The translations under genes and the position numbers were made by a program. From assembly GCF_000735605.1 (NCBI RefSeq), contig NZ_JPKG01000046.1, positions 62,001 through 126,000 of the forward strand: a stretch of 64,000 nucleotides of DNA, written 5' to 3'. Source of the DNA: Allobosea sp. LC85 (GTDB lineage: Bacteria > Pseudomonadota > Alphaproteobacteria > Rhizobiales > Beijerinckiaceae). Shown here in pieces: positions 1 to 7,043 of this stretch (positions within the stretch are counted from its first letter, which is position 1; every line of letters begins with the position of its first letter). The notes beneath the pieces were generated by a model. The model did not search any database and was not told where the DNA came from. It saw nothing but the letters and a program-made list of their open reading frames with translations.

Positions 1-557
1 TCTTCACCTACGCATTGATCCTAACCGATTTCTACCAGGTGCCGTCGCATTTGATCGGCTGGTTCATCCTGCCCTTCGCCGCCGGCAATTTCCTGGGTCC
101 GCTGCTGATCGGCCGGCTCTTCGATACGCTCGGCCGGCGCACCATGATCGCAGCGACCTATGCCCTGTCGGCGCTCCTGCTGGCCGGCACCGGCTATCTG
201 TTCGCTCAGGATCTGGTGACGGCCCCCCAACTCACCCTGTGCTGGAGCGTCGTGTTCTTCTTCGCATCAGCCGCTGCAAGCTCGGCCTATCTGACGGTCA
301 GCGAAACCTTCCCCGTCGAGATGCGCGCGCTTGCCATCGCAGTCTTCTACGCCATCGGCACCGGAGCGGGTGGCGTTGCCGGCCCCTGGCTGTTCGGCGC
401 GCTGATCGACACCGGATCGCGAGCAAGCGTCTTCGGCGGCTACTTGTTTGGCGCGGCCCTCATGCTGGCCGCGGCCGTCATTGCGGCGCTCTACGCCGTC
501 AGGGCCGAGCGTCGGCCGCTGGAGAGCGTCGCGCGGCCTTTGAATGCGGCGGATTGA
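1..557 (+). CDS. MFS transporter, C-terminal part (5' end outside window)
   Basis: The reading frame is open from the window edge, so only the last about 185 residues are present. They contain about five hydrophobic segments and two classic major-facilitator signatures: a GRLFDTLGRRT loop between helices (the G-x-x-x-D-x-x-G-R-R motif) and a SETFPVEMRALA segment resembling the PE-x-x-R-G motif of sugar/organic-acid porters. It is an inner-membrane secondary transporter; the substrate cannot be told from this half. The stop at 555-557 is followed by about 130 bp before the next gene, so it is probably the last gene of its unit. Confidence 0.85.
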   Translation, partial: FTYALILTDFYQVPSHLIGWFILPFAAGNFLGPLLIGRLFDTLGRRTMIAATYALSALLLAGTGYLFAQDLVTAPQLTLCWSVVFFFASAAASSAYLTVSETFPVEMRALAIAVFYAIGTGAGGVAGPWLFGALIDTGSRASVFGGYLFGAALMLAAAVIAALYAVRAERRPLESVARPLNAAD

Positions 558-685
558 GCCCGCTGGGAGTGCCGATACGAGAGGGAGCGCGATCGGCCGG
601 AACAATGCGCTGGGACCTGCGTTATCATACCGCACCATTTCGTGGATACCGAAAGGGTGGCCGAAACCCTGTCTGGGAGGACGCC

Positions 686-1012
686 GTGGATAGACGTTCG
701 TTCATGATGACCCTGTTCGGCGGCATGGCCGCGGCCAGCCTTGGCGGCCTGGCCGTCGCCGAAGCGGCCGAGCCCAAGCTCATCCCCACCCGCGAACCGG
801 CCAAGGATGATGGCAAGCTCGCCGCCGAAACCAGCGAGGCGCTGGACAAGGCCGACGCCGAGTACAGCACCTACTACAGACGACGTTATTATGGGTATCG
901 GCCTTATTATCGGCCGAGATACTATTATCGCCCCCGATATTATCGCCCTTACTATCGCCCTTACTATCGTCCGTATTACCGCCCGTATTATCGCCGTCGG
1001 TACTATTACTGA
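686..1012 (+). CDS. Small Tat-type exported protein with Tyr/Arg/Pro-repeat tail
   Basis: A 108-residue protein starting at GTG 686, chosen because GGGAGG lies 6 bases upstream; the same frame is open much further upstream without a good start. The N-terminus (DRRSFMMTLFGG, then an Ala/Gly-rich stretch ending near AEAAEP) looks like a twin-arginine signal. A short charged linker follows, and residues about 65-108 are nearly all Tyr, Arg and Pro in repeated YYRP units, encoded by a 12-base tandem repeat. Similar short proteins with YYRP/YYRR tails are common in Hyphomicrobiales but have no known function. The basic, aromatic tail would suit binding to acidic envelope polymers; that is inference. 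Confidence 0.75.
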   Translation: MDRRSFMMTLFGGMAAASLGGLAVAEAAEPKLIPTREPAKDDGKLAAETSEALDKADAEYSTYYRRRYYGYRPYYRPRYYYRPRYYRPYYRPYYRPYYRPYYRRRYYY

Positions 1013-1037
1013 CGCTCGAAACGGAGGCCCGCCCGGA

Positions 1038-2402
1038 TCAGGCGACGCTGACGCGCGCCTGGCCCGGCTCGGCAACCGCAATGCCCGCCGAAGTATATTC
1101 ACCCAGCTTGTTGCGTAGCGTGCGAATCGAGATGCCGAGGATCTTGGCCGCATGCGTACGGTTGCCGAGGCAGTGGTCCAGCGTATCGAGGATCAGGTCG
1201 CGCTCGACATCGGCAACGGTCCGCCCCACCAGCCCGCGCGTGACGGCCTCTGCCGTCTGAACGACACGGCTTGCGACGTCATGACCTGACGACAGCCCGA
1301 GCGTCTCGCCTTCCGGCGTCACCATCGCATCAGGCCCGATCTCCGCGCCCTGGGCCAGCAGGACCGCCCGGTGAACCGTGTTCTCCAGTTCCCGCACATT
1401 GCCTCGCCAGCCATTGGCGAGGAGTGCCTTGCGGGCATCGGCCGCGATCGGGCGCAGAGGCATGCCGTTGATCTCGGCATATTTCTTGGCGAAGTGATCC
1501 GCCAGCACGAGGATATCGCCCGGCCGCTCGCGCAAGGCGGGCAGCCGCAGATGCACGACGTTCAGGCGATAGAACAGGTCTTCGCGGAAGGAGCCTTCGC
1601 GAACGGCTTCACCGAGATTTCGATTCGAGGTCGCAATGATCCGGAGATCGACCTTCACGGGCTGCGAACCGCCCACACGGTCGATCATCCGCTCTTGGAG
1701 CGCCCGCAGCAGCTTCGCCTGCAGGCGCACGTCCATCTCGGAAATCTCGTCGAGCAGCAGCGTGCCGCCATGAGCCTCCTCGAATTTGCCGATGCGCCGC
1801 GCGATGGCGCCGGTAAACGCGCCCTTCTCATGGCCGAACAATTCCGATTCCAGCAGGTTGTCCGGAATCGCCGCGCAATTCACGGCAACGAAGGGCTTGT
1901 CCTTGCGCAGCGACTTCTGATGCAGATGGCGGGCAATGACCTCCTTGCCGGTACCGCTCTCGCCGGTCACCAGGACAGGAGCCTCCGAGCGCGCGATCTG
2001 GCCGGCGAGCTGCACCACCCGCTCCATGGCAGGATCGCGCCAGATCAGGCTGGACTGGTCGGCTGCAACCGCCTCCAGCACTGCCGCGATCAGCTCCGGA
2101 TCAGGCGGCAGCGGGACATACTCGCGCGCACCGGCCTGGATCGCGGCAACCGCCGCGCGGGCGTCGGTCGAGGTACCGCAGGCGACGATCGGCGTGCGGA
2201 TGCGCTCGCTCGCCAGCGCCGCGACGAACTGCGCGATCGGCTGGGCGACATCGATCATCAGCAGGTCCGCGCCCTTGGCGCGCAACACCGCCAGGGTCTG
2301 CTCGAGGCCGTCGGTATGGGTCACCGCAGCGCCATGCGAGATGGCGATCTTGGCCGCAGCGATGATCTGTCCCTTAAGACCGCCGACTATGATGAGGCGC
2401 AT
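1038..2402 (-). CDS. flbD: Sigma-54-dependent flagellar regulator FlbD
   Basis: A 454-residue bacterial enhancer-binding protein. The N-terminal about 115 residues form a receiver-like domain. The AAA+ domain follows with Walker A GESGTGKE (147-154), the sigma-54 contact loop GAFTGA (194-199) and Walker B LLLDE (215-219). A Fis-type helix-turn-helix lies near the C-terminus (HAAKILGISIRTLRNKL). The best match is FlbD, which in Caulobacter activates late flagellar genes and represses fliF. It is the last gene of the fliF operon, 44 bp after fliN, the same place as in Caulobacter. The receiver domain lacks an obvious full phospho-acceptor pocket, as in FlbD, which is controlled by FliX rather than a kinase. 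Confidence 0.92.
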   Translation of the reverse strand: MRLIIVGGLKGQIIAAAKIAISHGAAVTHTDGLEQTLAVLRAKGADLLMIDVAQPIAQFVAALASERIRTPIVACGTSTDARAAVAAIQAGAREYVPLPPDPELIAAVLEAVAADQSSLIWRDPAMERVVQLAGQIARSEAPVLVTGESGTGKEVIARHLHQKSLRKDKPFVAVNCAAIPDNLLESELFGHEKGAFTGAIARRIGKFEEAHGGTLLLDEISEMDVRLQAKLLRALQERMIDRVGGSQPVKVDLRIIATSNRNLGEAVREGSFREDLFYRLNVVHLRLPALRERPGDILVLADHFAKKYAEINGMPLRPIAADARKALLANGWRGNVRELENTVHRAVLLAQGAEIGPDAMVTPEGETLGLSSGHDVASRVVQTAEAVTRGLVGRTVADVERDLILDTLDHCLGNRTHAAKILGISIRTLRNKLGEYTSAGIAVAEPGQARVSVA

Positions 2403-2446
2403 GGCTCAGGCCTTTCCGAATGAATGCGTGGCGGGCCGGGCAGACA

Positions 2447-2797
2447 TCAGCGGTCAGCCTTGATGATTTCGGTCATCGTGACGCCGAGACGATCCTCGAC
2501 GACCACGACCTCGCCGCGCGCAACCAGGCGCTCGTTGACGAAAATGTCGATCGCTTCGCCGACGCGCCGGTCGAGTTCAAGCACCGCCCCGGGGCCGATC
2601 TGAAGCAGATCGCCGACCGCGATCCGAGACGAGCCGAGCACGGCCGAGACCGTGACGGGGACGTCGAAGACCTGTTCCAGATCCTCGGCGGTCTTGATCG
2701 GAACCGGGCCGGAGCGAGCAACCGAAGCCGCGTTATGGTCGAAAGAGAGATCGGCAGGGTTCAGCGGCGGCAGGTTCAGATCGTTCTCCTGGCTCAT
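2447..2797 (-). CDS. fliN: Flagellar motor switch protein FliN
   Basis: A 116-residue protein with a variable N-terminal 35 residues and a C-terminal SpoA/FliN domain (about 40-112: DVPVTVSAVLGSSRIAVGDL, then ELDRRVGEAIDIFVNERLVARGEVVVV). It forms the base of the cytoplasmic C-ring and docks the FliH-FliI export complex. The length is normal for the short FliN of alphaproteobacteria. The start codon overlaps the end of the upstream fliH by 4 bases (ATGA), so the two are translationally coupled. Confidence 0.93.
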   Translation of the reverse strand: MSQENDLNLPPLNPADLSFDHNAASVARSGPVPIKTAEDLEQVFDVPVTVSAVLGSSRIAVGDLLQIGPGAVLELDRRVGEAIDIFVNERLVARGEVVVVEDRLGVTMTEIIKADR

Positions 2798-3405
2798 AGC
2801 GATCCTCCCTGCGTGGCGTTGAACTGGGGCATATGGCCAAAGATGCTGCGCACGGCCTCTTCGACCTTCTGCCCGATCAAGGCGCTGTCGATGGCCATGC
2901 CGCCATCAGCCCATTCGATACGCCCATCGCCTGCCCCGATGTCGGACTGACCAAGGACAACGAGGCGGCCGGCAAAGCCGGTTTCCCGGGCGAGCCCGGC
3001 CAGCATGCTCTCCATCGTCTCGACCGCGCTTTCATGGACACGCACCACGAGATGCGGAGCGAGGCGGGCGTGACTCAGACATTCGCGGACCGCAGCTTCG
3101 ATCCTTGCGAGCGGTCGCTCGGCCAAGGCCGCACCGGCGAGCGTCTGCGCCGTCACGATGGCGACCTGGGCCGCCTGTTCCTCGATGGCGAAGGCGCGCT
3201 TGTCCTCCTCCACGAGCAGCCGCTCGACCGACCGCACGAGATGGGCGAGCAGCCCGTTCAACTGCGCGTCGGCCTCGCGTCGCCCCTGCTCCTGCCCGGC
3301 GGCAAACCCTTCCGAGCGCGCCGCCGCCAGATCCGCTTCGCTGACAGCACGCCAGCTGCCCTCGCGAAAATCGGTTCCGAACATGAATTTCTTGGCAGTG
3401 CTCAT
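2794..3405 (-). CDS. fliH: Flagellar assembly protein FliH (FlbE)
   Basis: A 203-residue protein. Its N-terminus (FMFGTDFREG) and the long Ala/Glu/Arg-rich helical region at 25-95 with heptad spacing are typical of FliH/FlbE, the negative regulator and stator of the export ATPase FliI. The C-terminal half carries the conserved FliH/YscL fold. Sequence conservation in this family is weak, so the assignment rests strongly on position: it lies between fliG (2-bp gap) and fliN (4-bp overlap), exactly where Caulobacter has flbE. Confidence 0.85.
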   Translation of the reverse strand: MSTAKKFMFGTDFREGSWRAVSEADLAAARSEGFAAGQEQGRREADAQLNGLLAHLVRSVERLLVEEDKRAFAIEEQAAQVAIVTAQTLAGAALAERPLARIEAAVRECLSHARLAPHLVVRVHESAVETMESMLAGLARETGFAGRLVVLGQSDIGAGDGRIEWADGGMAIDSALIGQKVEEAVRSIFGHMPQFNATQGGSL

Positions 3406-3407
3406 CG

Positions 3408-4496
3408 TCAGTAGACCAACTCGTCTTCGGAATTACCCTTGGACAGAACGATCTCGCCCTTGTCGGCAAGGTCCTTCGTCAGGGTGACCATCTTGGTTTG
3501 TGCCTCGTCGACCTCCTTCAGCCGGAGCGGCCCGAGGCTTTGCATGTCGTCCTGCATGTTCTTGGCTGCGCGCTGCGACATGGCACCGAAGAAGAAGGCG
3601 CGCATGTCCTCGCTTGCACCCTTCAAGGCCCGGGCCAGCACATCCTTGTCGACCTGCCGCATCAGGGTCTGAAGCCCCGCTTGGTCAAGCTTGGCGAGAT
3701 CCTCGAAGGTGAACATCAGGGCGCGGATGCGCGTGGCCGATTCCTGGTTGGATTCGTCAAGCGCCGACATGAAGCGGATTTCTGTCTGGCGGTCGAAGCC
3801 GTTGAAGATCTCGGCCATCATCTCGTGCGGGTCGCGCCTGCGTGTCTGCGTCAGCGTTGCGACGAATTCCGAGCGCAGTGTGTTCTCGATGTGGTCGAGC
3901 GCTTCCTTCTGCACCGACTCCATCCGCAGCATGCGAGCGACCACCTCGATCGAGAGTTCGTTCGGCAGGTTGCGCAGGACATTGGCGGAGTGCTCGGGCC
4001 GGATGCGCGACAGGATCACGGCGATGGTCTGCGGGTACTCGTTCTTCAGGAAGTTCGCGAGCACGACGGCATCGATATTGCCGAGCTTCTGCCACATGTT
4101 TCGCCCCGCCGGGCCGCGGATCTCCTCCATGATCAGCGCGACCTGATCGGAAGGCAGGATCTTCTCGAGCAGCGAAATGGTGCGATCGAAGGAGCCGGTG
4201 ATCGCACCCGCGCTGGAGAGCTTGCTAACGAAATCCAACATCAGCCGCTCGACCATGTCGGAATCGACCGTTCCGAGCTCGGCCATCGCGCGGGTGATGA
4301 TGCGGATCTCTTCGTCGTCGAACTCCTGCCAGATGGTTCGTCCGTGCTCCTCGCCGAGCACAAGCAGGATGACAGCGGCCCGCTGCGGCCCGGTCATGCC
4401 CGCATAGTTCATCGGCACCAGTCCGGGGTCGAAGTCGGAGGCATCGCCTCCGTCACTTCCGGAATTGCGTGTCGCGATGGATCGGGTTGCTGCCAT
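3408..4496 (-). CDS. fliG: Flagellar motor switch protein FliG
   Basis: A 362-residue protein. The N-terminal domain (about 30-110) binds FliF, the middle domain carries NEYPQTIA (152-159), the counterpart of the EHPQ surface that binds FliM, and the C-terminal domain has the charged torque helix region (VLARALKGASEDMRAFFFG) that faces the stator. The length is slightly above the usual about 335 because of a 25-residue unstructured N-terminal extension. It begins 14 bp after fliF and belongs to the same transcript. Confidence 0.95.
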   Translation of the reverse strand: MAATRSIATRNSGSDGGDASDFDPGLVPMNYAGMTGPQRAAVILLVLGEEHGRTIWQEFDDEEIRIITRAMAELGTVDSDMVERLMLDFVSKLSSAGAITGSFDRTISLLEKILPSDQVALIMEEIRGPAGRNMWQKLGNIDAVVLANFLKNEYPQTIAVILSRIRPEHSANVLRNLPNELSIEVVARMLRMESVQKEALDHIENTLRSEFVATLTQTRRRDPHEMMAEIFNGFDRQTEIRFMSALDESNQESATRIRALMFTFEDLAKLDQAGLQTLMRQVDKDVLARALKGASEDMRAFFFGAMSQRAAKNMQDDMQSLGPLRLKEVDEAQTKMVTLTKDLADKGEIVLSKGNSEDELVY

Positions 4497-4510
4497 GCCT
4501 CAGGAGCCCA

Positions 4511-6184
4511 TCACGCCGGCGCTTTTTCGTGAATCCAGCCGCGCAGCACCGCAACCGTGTCAGCGGGATTCTGCGTGACCATCGCGCCGATCTTCTCGAC
4601 CGACTGCGCCTTGAGCTGGCCCTTGATCTGCGCGATCGCCAGCATCCGCTCGGACGGAGCCTCGACCTCAACTGCCGTCACCTCGCCATTCGGGCCAATG
4701 ATCCGTGGGCTCGCAGGGTCACCGGTCCCATCGTTGATCACTGCGACGCCGTTGCGCATGAAGGTGGGAATCGCGCGCACCGACTTGTCGCTTGCCAGCA
4801 CCTGCTTCAGCAGCGGACGCACCACCACCATCAGCACGATCAAGGTCAGCAGCGAAATGACGCCCATCTCGACGAGGCGGATGACGTCCTCCCGGGTGAA
4901 CGACATCAGCTGCTGCATCAGCGTCTGTTCGGTGAGGTCGGCAACGGCCGGAGGCGCCTCGGCGAAGCGCAGATTGACGACCTCGACCTTGTCGCCGCGG
5001 GCCTGATCGAAACCGACCGCGGTGCGAACCAGCTGATTGATCCGCTCGAGTTCTTCCGGGCTGCGTGGCTGATAGCCGAGCTCGCTGCCCTGGCTGCGGG
5101 TATAGCTGCCATCGACCAGCACCGCGACCGAGAGCTTCTTGACCCGCCCGCCTTCGAGGACCTCGGTTCGAGTCGTGCGCGAGATCTCGTAGTTCACCAC
5201 CTCTTCGTTCTTGGCGGAGACGTCACGCTGGTTTTGCGCGTTCTGCCCTTGCTGCTGTGCACCGGGCAACTCGTTGCCGACGGTGACGGCGCCGTTCTGC
5301 GCCTCGTTGCTGGCGGAGTTCTCGGTACGGTTCTGACTCGACCGGATGACCTTGCTCTCGGGATCGAAGGTCTCGGAGCGGCTCTCGATGCGGTTGCTGT
5401 CAAGCGTGGCCGAGACCTGCACCCGCGCCCGCCCCTGGCCGACGATACTGGCGACGATGTCCTCGATCTGCGTCTTGATTCGCTTCTCGATCGCGGTCTG
5501 GCGCTCGTCGAGCCCGAGCCCGGCTAGTCCCTGCTCGCCCTGAGCGCCGTCGGCGAGCAGGCGGCCGCGCTCGTCGACGATCGAGACGCGCTCGGGCTTC
5601 AGGCCATCGACGGCAGAAGCCACGAGGTGACGAACCGCACGAACCTGGGCCGGATCGAGTTCGCCTGCGAGCTTCAACGCGATCGAGGCACGTGGCGGTT
5701 CGCGATCGCGCTCGAACAGGCGCTTCTCCGGGATGACGAGGTGGACGCGCGCCGCCTGCACCCGGCCGATCGAACGAATGGTCCGTGACAGCTCGCCCTC
5801 GAGCGCCCGCAGGTGGTTGATGTTCTGAACGAAGCTGGTCGACGAGAAGGCATCGCCCTTGTCGAAGATCTCGTAGCCGACGCCGCCGCCGGAGGGGATG
5901 CCCTTGCCGGCAAGGTCCAGTCGCAGGCGCGGCACATCCGTCTTGGCGACCAGCACGGTCTGGCCGTCGCTGCGCAGTTCGTACTTGATGCCGCGGGTGT
6001 CGAGATCCTTCAGGATCGCGTTCACATCCTGGGTCGAGAGATCCGAAAACAGCACACTCATGGCGGGTTGCGACATCTTCAGCATGACGAAGCCGAAGAA
6101 GCCGATGAGCGCGAGCGTGACTGCCAGCATCGCTGCCAGCCGGGCCGCCCCGAATTTCGTAAACTGCTCGACGATCCCGTTCAC
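4511..6184 (-). CDS. fliF: Flagellar MS-ring protein FliF
   Basis: A 557-residue inner-membrane ring protein that nucleates the basal body. It has a first membrane helix at about 17-37, the YscJ/FliF ring-building domains after it (LFSDLSTQDVNAILKDLDTRGIKYEL), a long low-complexity periplasmic stretch rich in Gln/Asn (about 290-330), a second membrane helix near 440-462 (VISLLTLIVLMVVVRPLL) and a cytoplasmic tail that recruits FliG. The start is GTG at 6184; no in-frame ATG lies just upstream. It is the first gene of the operon, and a CtrA-type box is found about 80 bp upstream. Confidence 0.95.
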   Translation of the reverse strand: MNGIVEQFTKFGAARLAAMLAVTLALIGFFGFVMLKMSQPAMSVLFSDLSTQDVNAILKDLDTRGIKYELRSDGQTVLVAKTDVPRLRLDLAGKGIPSGGGVGYEIFDKGDAFSSTSFVQNINHLRALEGELSRTIRSIGRVQAARVHLVIPEKRLFERDREPPRASIALKLAGELDPAQVRAVRHLVASAVDGLKPERVSIVDERGRLLADGAQGEQGLAGLGLDERQTAIEKRIKTQIEDIVASIVGQGRARVQVSATLDSNRIESRSETFDPESKVIRSSQNRTENSASNEAQNGAVTVGNELPGAQQQGQNAQNQRDVSAKNEEVVNYEISRTTRTEVLEGGRVKKLSVAVLVDGSYTRSQGSELGYQPRSPEELERINQLVRTAVGFDQARGDKVEVVNLRFAEAPPAVADLTEQTLMQQLMSFTREDVIRLVEMGVISLLTLIVLMVVVRPLLKQVLASDKSVRAIPTFMRNGVAVINDGTGDPASPRIIGPNGEVTAVEVEAPSERMLAIAQIKGQLKAQSVEKIGAMVTQNPADTVAVLRGWIHEKAPA

Positions 6185-6260
6185 GCCGTCATCCGTTTCA
6201 CAACCCCGTCAGAGCAACGCGCGCAACGCCGCTCACTAGGCAAGTTTTTCCCAGTGCATG

Positions 6261-6276
6261 GTTAGCAACCCGTTAA
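6261..6276 (-). promoter_or_regulatory. Candidate CtrA-binding box upstream of fliF
   Basis: On the minus strand the sequence reads TTAA-CGGGTTG-CTAAC, eight of nine fixed positions of the CtrA consensus TTAA-N7-TTAAC. It ends about 77 bp before the fliF start codon. In Caulobacter the fliF promoter is activated by CtrA, and the CtrA antagonist SciP is encoded 2.7 kb away in this window. The site is seen in the sequence; its use is inferred. Confidence 0.6.
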
Positions 6277-6435
6277 TTTCTGACACCGCGCCGTAAAGAA
6301 TGCTGTTGATGGGCCTGTGTTTCGGCAGCCTCCGCCCGCCTCTGGGGCCAGCGGACAAGGGCAGAGATTGGGGAATCCCGTTTCCTCCGACCCCGGTTAT
6401 CGTCTAGACAGCACGCAACGTCGGAGGAGAGCCGG

Positions 6436-6870
6436 GTGGCAGGTCAAGGCGAGCATCACGAATTCCGCTCCGGACACGGGGCAGTCGAGGGATCGAGCGA
6501 TCGCTCCTTCGGGCTTGTCTTCGCCGGCGTGTTTGCGCTGCTGACCCTCTATAATGGCTGGCACCACGGCCGAGCCTGGCCCTGGCTCGCCGGAATCGCG
6601 GCGGCCTTTCTCGGGGTCGCACTGGTGCGCGCTTCGCTGCTCGCGCCTTTGAACACGCTGTGGACCCGCTTCGGACTGTTGCTCGGCAGCATCGTCAACC
6701 CGATCGTGCTCGGGCTGCTGTTCTTCGCCGTCTTCACGCCGATCGGTCTGCTGGCCCGGCTTCTCGGCAAGGACTTCCTGAGACTTCGACGCAAGCCCGA
6801 AGCTGCAAGCTACTGGATCCCCCGCGATCCGCCGGGACCGGAGCCGCTCTCGATGAAAGATCAATTCTAA
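6436..6870 (+). CDS. SxtJ-like membrane protein
   Basis: A 144-residue protein starting at GTG 6436 behind a GGAGGAGA ribosome site. It has a hydrophilic N-terminus followed by three hydrophobic segments (about 25-43, 50-66 and 78-107), the layout of the SxtJ family, named after a gene of the saxitoxin cluster but widespread beside carbamoyltransferases in proteobacteria. No enzymatic role is known. The next two genes follow at 13 and 10 bp, so the three form one operon; a role in placing a carbamoyl group on an envelope or secreted molecule is inference from the partner. Confidence 0.75.
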   Translation: MAGQGEHHEFRSGHGAVEGSSDRSFGLVFAGVFALLTLYNGWHHGRAWPWLAGIAAAFLGVALVRASLLAPLNTLWTRFGLLLGSIVNPIVLGLLFFAVFTPIGLLARLLGKDFLRLRRKPEAASYWIPRDPPGPEPLSMKDQF

Positions 6871-6883
6871 TGGGACAGCCCTG

Positions 6884-7033
6884 ATGTCGTTTCTGAGAGA
6901 GTTCTTCCGCTTCATGAAGGCCCGGAAGAAGTTCTGGCTGATCCCGATCCTGCTGATCAGCCTGTTGTTCGGCGGCCTGCTCGTGCTGACGCATGGCAGT
7001 GCAGTGGCGCCCTTCGTCTACACCCTGTTCTGA
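6884..7033 (+). CDS. DUF5989-type single-pass membrane protein
   Basis: A 49-residue protein from ATG 6884 to TGA 7031-7033. It has a basic amphipathic N-terminus (REFFRFMKARKKFW), one membrane helix (LIPILLISLLFGGLLVL) and the conserved ending GSAVAPFVYTLF, characteristic of the tiny proteins that sit between SxtJ-like and NodU/SxtI-like genes. It is probably a membrane anchor or assembly partner of the carbamoyltransferase 10 bp downstream; no function has been shown. Confidence 0.8.
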   Translation: MSFLREFFRFMKARKKFWLIPILLISLLFGGLLVLTHGSAVAPFVYTLF

Positions 7034-7043
7034 TCGGGCCTGC

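Noticed and set aside
4469..5527. Long plus-strand frame opposite fliF
   Set aside because: It has no recognisable motif, is His/Asp/Arg-rich like an antisense artefact, and fliF is unambiguous on the other strand. The same holds for 3498-4532 opposite fliG and 1371-2423 opposite flbD.
6993..7043. Upstream in-frame start of the carbamoyltransferase
   Set aside because: It would overlap the DUF5989 gene by 41 bases, and the extra residues do not resemble the family, which begins at RVLGISG.
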